A stretch of 11,669 bases of DNA from an uncultured Phascolarctobacterium sp. (GCA_900545535.1 UQZN01000031.1:1-11669), one strand, 5' to 3'; shown: positions 1 to 6,867, counted from the first letter of the stretch. Numbers and translations: made by a program. Notes: generated by a model from the sequence alone, not told the origin.

Positions 1-80
1 AAAGAAATTTTAAAAAGAAATCATAGTTATACTAACGTAGTAAGTACCTGCATAGCAGCGGCAGCCTTAAATAAAAATGC

Positions 81-87
81 GAAGGAG
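81..87 (+). promoter_or_regulatory. Ribosome binding site fixing the start at 95
   Basis: GAAGGAG lies 7 bases upstream of ATG 95. An in-frame ATG at 77 lies before this site, so it is unlikely to be the true start. A TATACT hexamer at 28-33 could be a -10 box, but no convincing -35 is seen at the right distance; the promoter may lie left of the window. Confidence 0.7.
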
Positions 88-94
88 CAACAAC

Positions 95-403
95 ATGACA
101 AAATCTGTAAACACCAACAAAAAGAAAAAAATCAGCCCGATGGCGGCTAATCTGCAGGGGCGGCTGGTGCTGATGGCGCTGCAGTGCCCGCTGGTGAACG
201 GTGGCAGCTGCGGTATGGCAAAGCGTCAGTCACAGGCTAAAGGGCAGCGGACGGAAAGGACGTTCGCGCCGGACGAGCTGGTGACGGTACATGTGGCGCT
301 GCCGTATGAACTGCGGCGTCAGGCACGTAAGGCCCGTTTAAATTGCAGCGCTTTGCTGCGTGAGGCTTTGCGCAGTCAGCTGCGTATTTTGGCCGATGTC
401 TGA
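95..403 (+). CDS. Ribbon-helix-helix (CcdA/CopG-like) DNA-binding protein
   Basis: A 102-residue protein with a Lys-rich, apparently disordered N-terminal half and a C-terminal segment shaped like a ribbon-helix-helix domain. The strand is at about residues 62-69 (LVTVHVALP). A helix follows (about 70-81), then a turn with the Leu-Asn-Cys-Ser pattern and a second helix, SALLREALRSQL, at 85-96. This pattern is typical of CcdA-type antitoxins and small phage repressors, which bind operators as dimers. No toxin-like gene follows, so an antitoxin role is not supported; a plasmid- or phage-type regulator is the more cautious call. The start at 95 has a good ribosome site. The stop overlaps the likely start of the next gene (ATGTCTGA), which suggests translational coupling. 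The fold is inferred from sequence pattern only. Confidence 0.6.
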   Translation: MTKSVNTNKKKKISPMAANLQGRLVLMALQCPLVNGGSCGMAKRQSQAKGQRTERTFAPDELVTVHVALPYELRRQARKARLNCSALLREALRSQLRILADV

Positions 404-632
404 AACGGCAGGTTTTTTAAAGTTGGAGGAGATGTGGCTGCGATGCAGAGAGCCGCAGGCCGTATGTGGGTGCAGTTGGTGCGGCTGCCCGATCTATGCC
501 GGTGAGGAATTTGCCGAGCTGGATAACGCGGGGGCCGTATGTTTGGAGTGTATTGAAGGCTTGAGCGGCAGGGAGCTGGTAGAGGCTTTGTCGATAGGAA
601 AAATAAAAACAGCGGATACAGATAGGAGATAG
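396..632 (+). CDS. Small Cys-rich zinc-ribbon protein
   Basis: A protein of about 78 residues if started at ATG 396, which overlaps the stop of the upstream gene. It has two Cys-x-x-Cys knuckles, C26-S-W-C29 and C49-L-E-C52, separated by about 20 residues, with further Cys at 17, 24 and 31. The core GCPIYAGEEFAELD followed by VCLEC resembles small treble-clef or LIM-like zinc proteins common in phages and integrated elements, where a Cys pair, an acidic stretch and a second Cys pair fold around one zinc. The job of such proteins is mostly unknown. No classical ribosome site precedes 396, so coupling to the upstream gene is likely. Other in-frame starts at 360 and 432 are possible; the one at 432 has a GGAGGAG directly against it, which is too close. 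The next gene starts 4 bases downstream, so this belongs to the same operon. Confidence 0.6.
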   Translation: MSETAGFLKLEEMWLRCREPQAVCGCSWCGCPIYAGEEFAELDNAGAVCLECIEGLSGRELVEALSIGKIKTADTDRR

Positions 633-636
633 GGAT

Positions 637-1257
637 ATGAACAAGGTAACGACAGAGCTTACAGCAGGCAGCAAAGAGATGGCGGACGAGAATTTTATGG
701 TATTGGTGAAGCTGGCGCAGGCTGAGCCGAATCTGAAACTGGAGGCAGTGATGGAGGGGTTGAAGTTTTTGCTGCTGAGAGTGCGGCGGCAATATGGCTG
801 GGGCTTGGAGGAGGATGTGGAGCGGCAGATGGAACGGATCGGCGTGTTTACGGCGCTGCAGCTGTGGCATGGCAGCGACAGGCGTCAGTTTGCGGCACTT
901 GCTGCCTGGCAGGTGCGGCGTGAGTTGTGGAACGAGGTGCGGCGTGAGCGTGATTTTAAGAAGCACCGTGCTTACGAAAGTCTTGACGAGCACGGTGAAC
1001 TGGCGCAGGAACAGGAGGTGGTGAATGATTTTTACCAGCTTGACGAACGTCAGACACAGCTTTTGGCGGTGCGGGTGCTGCTGCCGCGGCTGCCTGAGGT
1101 GCAGGCGGTGGTGATGCGGGCGCTGTATATCGAGGGCAAGGAACCGCAGCAGGTGGCACGCGAGCAGCGGATCAACGTCAGCAGTGTGTACAGGCGGCGC
1201 GATCGGGGGATCGCCAATCTGCACAAACTGCTGGTTACGGTCAGGGAGGTGGCCTGA
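637..1257 (+). CDS. Sigma-factor-like / phage-type transcriptional regulator
   Basis: A 206-residue protein preceded by AGGAG 8 bases upstream. The C-terminal part (about 140-200) reads like sigma-70 region 4: a helix beginning RLPEVQAVVMRALYIEG at 151, then QQVAREQRINVSSVYRRRDR as a helix-turn-helix with the recognition helix near 181-190. An upstream basic, aromatic segment (about 81-110, DRRQFAALAAWQVRRELWNE onward) is reminiscent of sigma region 2. The order and size fit a minimal sigma factor or a sigma-like activator such as those controlling late genes in Firmicutes phages. It sits in a four-gene operon with other phage-type genes and overlaps the next start by one base (TGATG). It could instead be a DNA-binding regulator that does not bind core polymerase. 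No target promoter can be identified here. Confidence 0.6.
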   Translation: MNKVTTELTAGSKEMADENFMVLVKLAQAEPNLKLEAVMEGLKFLLLRVRRQYGWGLEEDVERQMERIGVFTALQLWHGSDRRQFAALAAWQVRRELWNEVRRERDFKKHRAYESLDEHGELAQEQEVVNDFYQLDERQTQLLAVRVLLPRLPEVQAVVMRALYIEGKEPQQVAREQRINVSSVYRRRDRGIANLHKLLVTVREVA

Positions 1258-1607
1258 TGCAGGAACCGTATATGATGATGCGGCGGGTGATGGTGCTTTT
1301 TAAGGCGGCCGGGTTAAAGGTGCCGGCAGTTACCCGTGGCGAGAAGCTGCGGCTGCTGGATGTGTGGGTGGCGCGTTATGGCGCGGTGGACGCGGCTGTA
1401 TTTTTAGCGGCGGCACGCAGGCTGATGGGCGGTTGTTATTTTCCGCGTTTTTGTGATATGGACGCGGCTGTGCGTGAGGAGCAGCGCCGCCGTAAAAGGA
1501 TGGCGGAGGGGATAGCCGGGGCGCAGCGGGCTGATGCTGGCGACAGGGAAGCGAACCGTCGGCGCGTACAGGTTTTGATCGAGAATTTGTCAAAGCGGCG
1601 GCTGTAG
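1257..1607 (+). CDS. Small helical protein, possibly G39P-like helicase loader/inhibitor
   Basis: A 116-residue protein whose ATG overlaps the TGA of the sigma-like gene, so it is probably translationally coupled. Residues about 8-75 form a compact helical pattern: a helix with MRRVMVLFKAAG, then LRLLDVWVARYGAVDAAVFL, then AARRLMGGCYFPRFCDMDAA. The order helix, L-x-x-W-x-x-x-[YF], A-A-R-R and a short FPR/FPP-like turn recalls the N-terminal domain of phage G39P-type proteins, which load or restrain the DnaB-like replicative helicase. The C-terminal 45 residues are highly charged (REEQRRRKR and on) and probably extended. The match is to a pattern, not a verified homology, and it could be an unrelated phage protein. 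It is the last gene of the operon; no clear intrinsic terminator follows it. Confidence 0.4.
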   Translation: MQEPYMMMRRVMVLFKAAGLKVPAVTRGEKLRLLDVWVARYGAVDAAVFLAAARRLMGGCYFPRFCDMDAAVREEQRRRKRMAEGIAGAQRADAGDREANRRRVQVLIENLSKRRL

Positions 1608-1819
1608 CTGACCGCCTGACTGCTGTTAAGTGGCGTCAAGCGGCACGGGCAGCGGCTGGGCGCTTATTCCCAAAAAGAATGAAGCTGATAGTTTTTTGGA
1701 AATTCCGAAAACGCATATCCTTGCGATGTAACTGAATTGCTATTAGACGCTGCCAGTTCTAGTATATAGATAAGGGGTAACCCTTACCAAGTGCAACGAT
1801 GACAAAGGAGGTCAAAAAC
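1608..1819 (+). promoter_or_regulatory. Leader/promoter region of the ubiD unit with inverted repeats
   Basis: This 212-base gap separates the phage-like operon from the decarboxylase genes. It holds an imperfect palindrome at 1693-1711 (TTTT-t-GGAA-a-TTCC-g-AAAA). It also holds a 6-bp inverted repeat at 1771-1786 (TAAGGG-gtaa-CCCTTA) just upstream of the ribosome site. A weak promoter may exist around 1744-1772: TAGACG as -35, with TATAGA or TAGATA as -10 at awkward or poor spacing. The repeats could be operators for a regulator sensing an aromatic acid, or simple hairpins. No coding capacity is apparent. Confidence 0.35.
1804..1812 (+). promoter_or_regulatory. Ribosome binding site fixing the ubiD start at 1820
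   Basis: AAAGGAGGT, a near-perfect match to the anti-Shine-Dalgarno sequence, sits 7 bases before ATG 1820. The in-frame ATG at 1799 would place this site inside the coding region and has no ribosome site of its own, so 1820 is the start. Confidence 0.9.
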
Positions 1820-3262
1820 ATGGCAAAAGTTTACAAAGATTTGAGAGAATTCTTAAAAACATTAGAAGAAGAGGGTCAGCTGATCCGCGTTAAAGACGAG
1901 GTCGATCCGGAACCTGATATTGGCGCTGCCGGCCGTGCCTGCGCTAATATGGATAAAAAACCCGCAGTTTTGTTCGAGAAGGTGAAGGGTTACAAGTATT
2001 CTGTTGTGACTAACGTTCACGGTTCCTGGGCTAATCATGCTTTGATGATGGGCATGCCTAAAGACACTCCTGTCAAGGAGCAATTCCATGAATTGAACCG
2101 CCGCTGGGATAAATTCCCGGTACCGCCGGTAGTTCTTCCTCGTGAAAAAGCTTTGTGTAAAGAAAATACTATCAGCGAAAATATCAATTTGTTTGATGTT
2201 TTACCGCTTTACAGGATCAACGATCAGGACGGCGGCTTCTTCCTTTCTAAAGCAGCTGTTGTTACAGGCGATCCGGCTGAACCTGATAATCTGGATAAAC
2301 AGAATGTCGGTATTTACCGTATCCAGGTCAAAGACGTTGACCGTATCGGTATCCAGGCTCTGCCTTTCCATGATATCGCTATCCAGCTTGCTAAAGCTGA
2401 AGAAGTGAACGAGCCTTTGCCGGTTGCTATCGCGCTGGGCAACACTCCGCTGGTAAGCTTTATGGCAAGTACGCCTGTCAATTACGACCAGAACGAATAT
2501 GAGTTCGTAGGCGCTTTGCAGGACGGTGTGCCGACCGAGATCACTAAAGCTGATACTGCCGAGCATCTGTATGTTCCGGCTCATGCCGAGGTCATTCTTG
2601 AAGGTTACATCATGCCGCGCGTTCGTACCTGCGAAGGTCCGTTCGGCGAGTTCCCGGGTTCTTATTCCGGCGCCAGAAACCAGTGCGAGATCAAGATCAC
2701 ACATATCACGCACCGCACCAATCCGATATTTGAAAACCTCTATCTGGGTATGCCTTGGACTGAGATCGATTATCTGATGGCTCTTAATACCAGCGTGCCG
2801 CTGTACAAACAGCTGAAAGCTACCATGCCTGAAGTACAGGCTGTCAACGCTATGTATACTCATGGTATCGGCGTTATCATTTCGACGAAGGTCCGTTACG
2901 GCGGCTTTGGTAAGGGCGTTGCTTTCCGTCTGCTGTCTACGCCGCATGGTATGCCTTATTCCAAGGTCATTATCGTTGTCGACGAGTTTGTCGATCCGTT
3001 CAATCTGGAGCAGGTCATGTGGGCGCTTACTACCCGCGTCAAACCCAGCAAGGACGTTGCGATCATTCCCAACTGTGCAGGTATGCCGCTTGATCCGTCT
3101 TCGGTACCGGCTGGCATGCATGATAAGCTGATCATCGACGCTACGACTCCGGTCGCTCCGGAACCGAATCCGCGTTCTGTTGAATTGCTGAAACCGTCTC
3201 CGGCTACTCCGAAATGGGAAGCTATTTTCAGAGACTTTATGGCTGCACAAAAAAATAAATGA
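1820..3262 (+). CDS. UbiD-family decarboxylase, large (C) subunit of hydroxyarylic acid decarboxylase
   Basis: A 480-residue protein, normal full length for the UbiD family. These enzymes use prenylated FMN, with divalent metal and potassium, to remove or add CO2 on aromatic or unsaturated acids in the cytoplasm. The expected residues are visible. N162 and R167 lie in QNVGIYRIQV (metal ligand and the Arg of the E-R-E triad), H184 in LPFHDIA (metal), a Glu in EVILEGYI (E258 or E261, metal), and E272 and E277 in CEGPFGEFPG (the two catalytic Glu, spaced five apart as in Fdc1). The pairing with a subunit D gene points to the VdcC/ShdC/YclC group, acting on compounds such as 4-hydroxybenzoate, vanillate or a related phenolic acid. 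The substrate cannot be read from sequence. The UbiX-type flavin prenyltransferase is not in the window and must be supplied elsewhere. Codons favour CGT/CGC and GGT, unlike the CGG-rich neighbours, consistent with high expression. Confidence 0.93.
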   Translation: MAKVYKDLREFLKTLEEEGQLIRVKDEVDPEPDIGAAGRACANMDKKPAVLFEKVKGYKYSVVTNVHGSWANHALMMGMPKDTPVKEQFHELNRRWDKFPVPPVVLPREKALCKENTISENINLFDVLPLYRINDQDGGFFLSKAAVVTGDPAEPDNLDKQNVGIYRIQVKDVDRIGIQALPFHDIAIQLAKAEEVNEPLPVAIALGNTPLVSFMASTPVNYDQNEYEFVGALQDGVPTEITKADTAEHLYVPAHAEVILEGYIMPRVRTCEGPFGEFPGSYSGARNQCEIKITHITHRTNPIFENLYLGMPWTEIDYLMALNTSVPLYKQLKATMPEVQAVNAMYTHGIGVIISTKVRYGGFGKGVAFRLLSTPHGMPYSKVIIVVDEFVDPFNLEQVMWALTTRVKPSKDVAIIPNCAGMPLDPSSVPAGMHDKLIIDATTPVAPEPNPRSVELLKPSPATPKWEAIFRDFMAAQKNK

Positions 3263-3292
3263 TAATTTAAGGTACAAAGGAGGCAGATTTTT

Positions 3293-3499
3293 ATGAAATG
3301 TCCACGTTGTGGTGCTGATACTATTAGAGTTATGACTAAATCTCCGGTCGGTAATGTGTGGGAAGTTTATGTATGCGATACCTGCTGCTATTCCTGGCGT
3401 TCTACCGAAGAGATCCATGTGCATGATGTGTTTAAACTGAAACCGGAAGATATTCCTAATTTACAGCAAATTCCGCCGGTTCCACCTTTAAAGAAATAA
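3293..3499 (+). CDS. Subunit D of non-oxidative hydroxyarylic acid decarboxylase (VdcD/ShdD-like)
   Basis: A 68-residue protein with AAAGGAGG 9 bases upstream of ATG 3293, 30 bases after the ubiD-family stop. It starts MKCPRCGAD and has a second Cys group at VCDTCCYSW (C3, C6 and C28, C31, with an extra C32), making a small zinc ribbon. The tail is Pro-rich (IPPVPPLKK). Length, the double Cys pair and the W-E-V-Y-V-C-D-x-C core fit the D subunit encoded with vdcB/vdcC-type genes in Bacillus, Streptomyces and Sedimentibacter. Its biochemical job is poorly defined; it is thought to assist or assemble with the C subunit. Co-transcription with the large subunit and a strong terminator directly after indicate a two-gene unit here, lacking the usual B (UbiX-like) gene. 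Confidence 0.88.
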   Translation: MKCPRCGADTIRVMTKSPVGNVWEVYVCDTCCYSWRSTEEIHVHDVFKLKPEDIPNLQQIPPVPPLKK

Positions 3500-3531
3500 A
3501 CGGCTGCTTGGGGCTTTGACAAGTCCTTGTT

Positions 3532-3561
3532 GGCGGGGGAGTTAGCTCCTCCGCCTTTTTT
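3532..3561 (+). terminator. Intrinsic terminator after the decarboxylase genes
   Basis: A 10-bp stem GGCGGGGGAG / CTCCTCCGCC (one G-U pair) with a TTAG loop is followed by six T. It lies 32 bases after the subunit D stop and 22 bases before the next gene, so it should isolate the decarboxylase unit from the MoxR operon. Confidence 0.9.
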
Positions 3562-3583
3562 ATATAAGACGGGGTGATGAAGA

Positions 3584-4603
3584 ATGGCTGATTTGAAAAC
3601 GCAGCTGGATTTGCGGCAGATACCAAAAATAGTAGGCGAGGATGGGACGCGGCTTTTGGAGCGCTGTTACGCGGTGCTTGAGCATACCCGGTGGCCGCTG
3701 TATATCGTGGGGCCTTCGGGCAGCGGTAAAAGCATTATCGCGATGAATCTGGCGAAGCAGTATGCGCTGGCAAAAAACGTGCCGGCTTATTATGTGCAGC
3801 TGAGCCCGGAGCAGACGAAAACCAGCCTGATTTTGGGGCTGCGGCTGGAGGGCGGCAGTTTGACGGTCAAAAACGGCGTCGTGGCCGATTGTATGGAACG
3901 GGGCGGGGTGATCGTCGTCGATGAGGCGACCCATTCGGTACAGGAGATCCTGCTGATGTTCAACAGTATTTTAGACCGTACCTCGGTGACGGCGATCGGC
4001 GACAAGATGATCTATGCCCACGAGGATTTCCGCATCGTGTTCTGCTCGAATGACAGCCGTTATGCGGGCAATGTGAAGCTGCCGCAGAGTTTTGCGCAGC
4101 GGCTGGTGTCGTTTTATTTCGATTATCCGGCAGCGGCGGACGAGCTTTTGATCGTGGAGCAGATCGTAGCGGAGGAGTGCCGGGCTGCCGATGTGGTGCC
4201 GGCAAGCTTAAAGCGTTATATCATCGAGCTGATGCGGGAGGTGCGCAGTAATACTTATCCGCTGTCGGTGCGTAATGCGGCGATCGCCGTGGTGCTGTGC
4301 AATCTGGAGCTGCTGCGGCGCCCGGACTGGCGTCAGGCGGCAGTCGATCCGTATTTTTATGATGACCGGAATGTGGAGAGCGTCAAACGGTATCTGGCGA
4401 AACGGGTCCTGGGCTGTGAGGCGGCCAGCGTGCCTGATCTGACTGATAAGCGGATCACAGAGCTTGAGCAGGCGGTGAGCGCGATCGGGATCGGTAATTT
4501 TAAAGAGATCATTTTGCAGAGCTTTATGTATTATCTGGATGTGGATCTGGGCTTTTATGATTTGCAGCTGGTGAAGGAGAAGCTTGATTCCTCGATCATT
4601 TGA
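3584..4603 (+). CDS. MoxR-type AAA+ ATPase
   Basis: A 339-residue cytoplasmic AAA+ ATPase. Walker A is GPSGSGKS at 43-50. Walker B is GVIVVDEAT with D113 and E114. A sensor-1-like Asn lies in FCSND (N156). The stretch SRYAGNVKLPQSFAQRLVSF, with R173 as candidate arginine finger, follows the MoxR pattern N-x-x-x-Y-x-G-x-x-x-L-P-x-A-x-x-x-R-F. A helical lid domain occupies about 180-339. MoxR proteins such as CbbQ, NorQ and CoxD form hexamers that work with a von Willebrand A partner to activate or remodel a client, often inserting a metal or cofactor; the partner gene follows directly here. GGGGTGA lies 6 bases before ATG 3584. No convincing promoter was found between the upstream terminator and this start, so the promoter may overlap the terminator. 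Arg and Leu codons are mostly CGG and CTG. Confidence 0.88.
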   Translation: MADLKTQLDLRQIPKIVGEDGTRLLERCYAVLEHTRWPLYIVGPSGSGKSIIAMNLAKQYALAKNVPAYYVQLSPEQTKTSLILGLRLEGGSLTVKNGVVADCMERGGVIVVDEATHSVQEILLMFNSILDRTSVTAIGDKMIYAHEDFRIVFCSNDSRYAGNVKLPQSFAQRLVSFYFDYPAAADELLIVEQIVAEECRAADVVPASLKRYIIELMREVRSNTYPLSVRNAAIAVVLCNLELLRRPDWRQAAVDPYFYDDRNVESVKRYLAKRVLGCEAASVPDLTDKRITELEQAVSAIGIGNFKEIILQSFMYYLDVDLGFYDLQLVKEKLDSSII

Positions 4604-4608
4604 GGTGG
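4602..4608 (+). promoter_or_regulatory. Ribosome binding site fixing the VWA gene start at 4614
   Basis: GAGGTGG lies 5 bases before ATG 4614 and overlaps the stop codon of the MoxR gene. An in-frame TTG at 4584 lies inside the MoxR gene without a ribosome site, and GTG 4605 lies within the site itself, so 4614 is preferred. Confidence 0.7.
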
Positions 4609-4613
4609 CTGGT

Positions 4614-6167
4614 ATGGAAAATTTTGCGGTATTATGCCCGGAGCTGGCGTTTAAAATAGAATATTATGCGGAGGCTGACGCCTATAAAAATGCTGTCGGT
4701 ACGGAGTGCGGGCAGTTTTGCTGCTGCACCGGCAGCCGTGAGGACGGCTATATCCTGTCGCTGAACAGTGAGCTGCTGCAGGAGGCCTGGGAGCAGTCGG
4801 CGCTGCACGAGCTGCTGACGTTAGAGCGTTTTACCGATTGCTTTATCGTCAATGAGTTAAGCGCGCTGCGCTACGAAAAGGCGGCGCTGTTTGCAGGGGC
4901 GGAGGGGTACAGGCATACGGCGCGGCTGCAGGAGGACAGCTTATACCGCTGCGTCTATAAAAGTTTGTTTCAGACTTTCTGCGAGTATAAGCTGGCACGT
5001 GAGCTGCCCGAGTTCGGCAAGCTGCTGACACTGTTCAATCTGACGACGCAGGATGCGGAGCTGGAGCGGCTGGCGAAATATCTGCCGCGGCGGCAGCAGC
5101 TTGCTGAGTTGCAGGCATTTTTGAAGTACGGCATTATCGAGCGGCGGGCTGACAGCAGTTTTTATGATTTTATGGTGCCGCTGGCGCTGACGGCGGTGCG
5201 GACGGATCTGCGCAATGTGATCGTGGTGACGGGGCTACTGACCCGATGGCTGCAGGGCTTACAGGCAGGCGACACTACTGAGGAAGCGTGGGCGGAAAAA
5301 GCGGCAGCAGAGGCGGCAGGAGCAGCAGGTTCGCTGCCGGAGGTGAAGATGCTCAGCGACGAAGAATTATGCGAGGTCGTGCGGAAGGAACATATCCGTG
5401 AGCTGAAAGCGAAAATGCAAAACGCCGCCACCCAGGTCGGCAAGCTGGCCGGGGCAGGGCGCATGGTCAGCCGTGCCGGCGATACTTCACAGTTCTTTTT
5501 GGATACGGTACACAAATACAGGCGTGAGATCAGCGAACTGGAATATATCTTTAAGCAGAGCTTCACGTCGATGAAGATCATTGACGCTTACGACGGCGAT
5601 GTGAATCTGAAAAAGCAGCAGGAAGCTTATCTGGCTTCCAAAACAGCCGAGGAGAGCAAGGTCTATCAGTATTATCTGCGGCGCAAGGTCTCGGTTGATA
5701 TCATGATCCTGCGCGACGTATCGGGCAGCACCTACCGCTTTGAACGCGAATATGCCGAAGCGCTGGTCGAGATCCTGGCGGCGGTCAATAATTTTGACGG
5801 CATCAGAACGCTGGTGATAGATTTCGAGGGCGGCGCCAAAGTGCGTAAAAGCTTCACCGATAAGGCGGAGCAGACTTCGATCATACCGCTGTCAGGCGGG
5901 GGGACAAATCTGCTGCCGGCAGTCAGGCTGCTGCAGGAACAGGCGCTGAAAGGCAAGCGGCGGTTGCTGTTTCTGTTATCGGACGGCGAGATCAACGACC
6001 GTGAGCAGGCGGAAAAGGAGTTGGCTGCTTATTGCCGCCAAAACCTGATCGAGCTGGTGAAGATCACCTTTGACGAAGAAGATAAATACGGCTACGAGCA
6101 TACGACGATCGTCAATCTGCACAAGTTTCTAGCCCGCAGGATCATCGAAAAGGGGGCGGACTACTGA
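4614..6167 (+). CDS. Von Willebrand A domain protein, MoxR partner (CoxE/NorD/CbbO-like architecture)
   Basis: A 517-residue protein with a helical N-terminal two-thirds and a C-terminal VWA domain (about 355-517). The metal-ion-dependent adhesion site is complete: DVSGS at 368-372, Thr431 in GGGTNL and Asp457 in LLSDGE. It should therefore bind a divalent cation and contact a partner or client through it. The N-terminal region has an unusual Cys cluster (C32, then C36-C38 in CGQFCCC). An Ala/Glu-rich linker at about 220-243 joins the two halves. No signal peptide or membrane segment is seen, so it is probably cytoplasmic. The gene starts 10 bases after the MoxR stop and its own stop overlaps the next ATG, a coupled arrangement implying fixed stoichiometry. 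The client is unknown; the decarboxylase next door is a conceivable one, but it is separated by a terminator. Confidence 0.85.
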   Translation: MENFAVLCPELAFKIEYYAEADAYKNAVGTECGQFCCCTGSREDGYILSLNSELLQEAWEQSALHELLTLERFTDCFIVNELSALRYEKAALFAGAEGYRHTARLQEDSLYRCVYKSLFQTFCEYKLARELPEFGKLLTLFNLTTQDAELERLAKYLPRRQQLAELQAFLKYGIIERRADSSFYDFMVPLALTAVRTDLRNVIVVTGLLTRWLQGLQAGDTTEEAWAEKAAAEAAGAAGSLPEVKMLSDEELCEVVRKEHIRELKAKMQNAATQVGKLAGAGRMVSRAGDTSQFFLDTVHKYRREISELEYIFKQSFTSMKIIDAYDGDVNLKKQQEAYLASKTAEESKVYQYYLRRKVSVDIMILRDVSGSTYRFEREYAEALVEILAAVNNFDGIRTLVIDFEGGAKVRKSFTDKAEQTSIIPLSGGGTNLLPAVRLLQEQALKGKRRLLFLLSDGEINDREQAEKELAAYCRQNLIELVKITFDEEDKYGYEHTTIVNLHKFLARRIIEKGADY

Positions 6168-6805
6168 TGGAAAGCTTATTGAAATGCCCGCACGGGCTGG
6201 CAGCAGGCTGTGAGCAGCGGCAGGGGCTGAAAATCTACCGGCATCTGCAGGACGGGGCAGCGTGTGCTTTACTGAACGGTTTACAGCTGACGCCGGAGGA
6301 AATTTTACTGGCTATGGGGCAGACCTTCGTCAGCAGCGGCAGCTGTGCTGCTTTGGCGCCCTATGTGCGGTGCGGCGAGCTGGCTGCAAGTTATGTGCCG
6401 CCGCAGGTCAGCACAGCGCTGAACGAATTTATTTTGTTTTTTCACGAATGCAGCGAGGTGCGGCAGCTGGTGTATCAAACAGTGTTTGCGGCAGCCACAG
6501 GCGGCGACATTAAAGCTTTTGAGGAACTGCTGGAATTGATGCTGTTTGCCTTGTGCTATGCCCACTATCAGGAGGACGCCAGAACTTATAAAAAGAAGAT
6601 CAAAGAGCTGCTGGTATATTTTGGTACAGAGCTGCCTGATATTTTAACGGCGTTTAAAATAGACAGCTCAAGGCAGACGGCGGTCAGCAGCTTTTATGAC
6701 GAGGTGTGCTTTCAGTTGAAATATGAATATTGGGACAGGGAAACGGGCACAGACAGGCAAAAGCAGCGGCTGGCAGTAAAGCGGCTGCTGGAAAGCAGGA
6801 AGTAA
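6167..6805 (+). CDS. Uncharacterised helical protein, third gene of the MoxR-VWA operon
   Basis: A 212-residue protein that I do not recognise. The ATG overlaps the TGA of the VWA gene (TGATG), so translation is coupled. The sequence reads as almost all alpha-helix, rich in Leu, Ala and Glu. A hydrophobic helical stretch lies around AFEELLELMLFALCYAH, and the C-terminus is basic (KQRLAVKRLLESRK). There is no signal peptide, no obvious catalytic motif and only scattered Cys. Its fixed place behind a MoxR ATPase and a VWA protein suggests an adaptor or client-recognition subunit, but this is inference from context. A terminator follows within about 15 bases, so it is the last gene of the operon. 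Confidence 0.7.
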   Translation: MESLLKCPHGLAAGCEQRQGLKIYRHLQDGAACALLNGLQLTPEEILLAMGQTFVSSGSCAALAPYVRCGELAASYVPPQVSTALNEFILFFHECSEVRQLVYQTVFAAATGGDIKAFEELLELMLFALCYAHYQEDARTYKKKIKELLVYFGTELPDILTAFKIDSSRQTAVSSFYDEVCFQLKYEYWDRETGTDRQKQRLAVKRLLESRK

Positions 6806-6819
6806 AAAGTAAAGAGCGC

Positions 6820-6867
6820 AAATAAAAGAAGCGGAGTAGTTAGATGCTACTGCCGCTTCTTTTATTT
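6820..6867 (+). terminator. Intrinsic terminator after the MoxR-VWA operon
   Basis: The arms at 6820-6839 and 6847-6867 pair over 20 bp, with a single bulged G in the right arm and a 7-base loop (TTAGATG). The right arm ends in TTCTTTTATTT followed by GTTT, giving a T-rich tail. Between this and about 6970 the sequence is AT-rich with no supported gene. Confidence 0.85.

Noticed and set aside
376..1224. Reverse-strand open frame (282 codons) over the phage-like operon
   Set aside because: His/Pro/Leu-rich composition without domain features; it covers three overlapping forward genes with start signals.
1580..1670. Possible terminator after the phage-like operon
   Set aside because: Only short GC arms (for example AAGCG/CGCTT) are found, with no T tract, so it is not supported as an intrinsic terminator.
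2201..3424. Reverse-strand open frame (407 codons) over the decarboxylase genes
   Set aside because: It lies opposite two well-supported forward genes and shows no motif; it arises from the biased codon use of the forward strand.
3516..3521. Perfect TTGACA hexamer upstream of the MoxR operon
   Set aside because: No acceptable -10 lies 16-18 bases downstream; the expected place falls in the GC-rich terminator stem. It is part of a small ACAAG-TC-CTTGT inverted repeat and is left uncalled.
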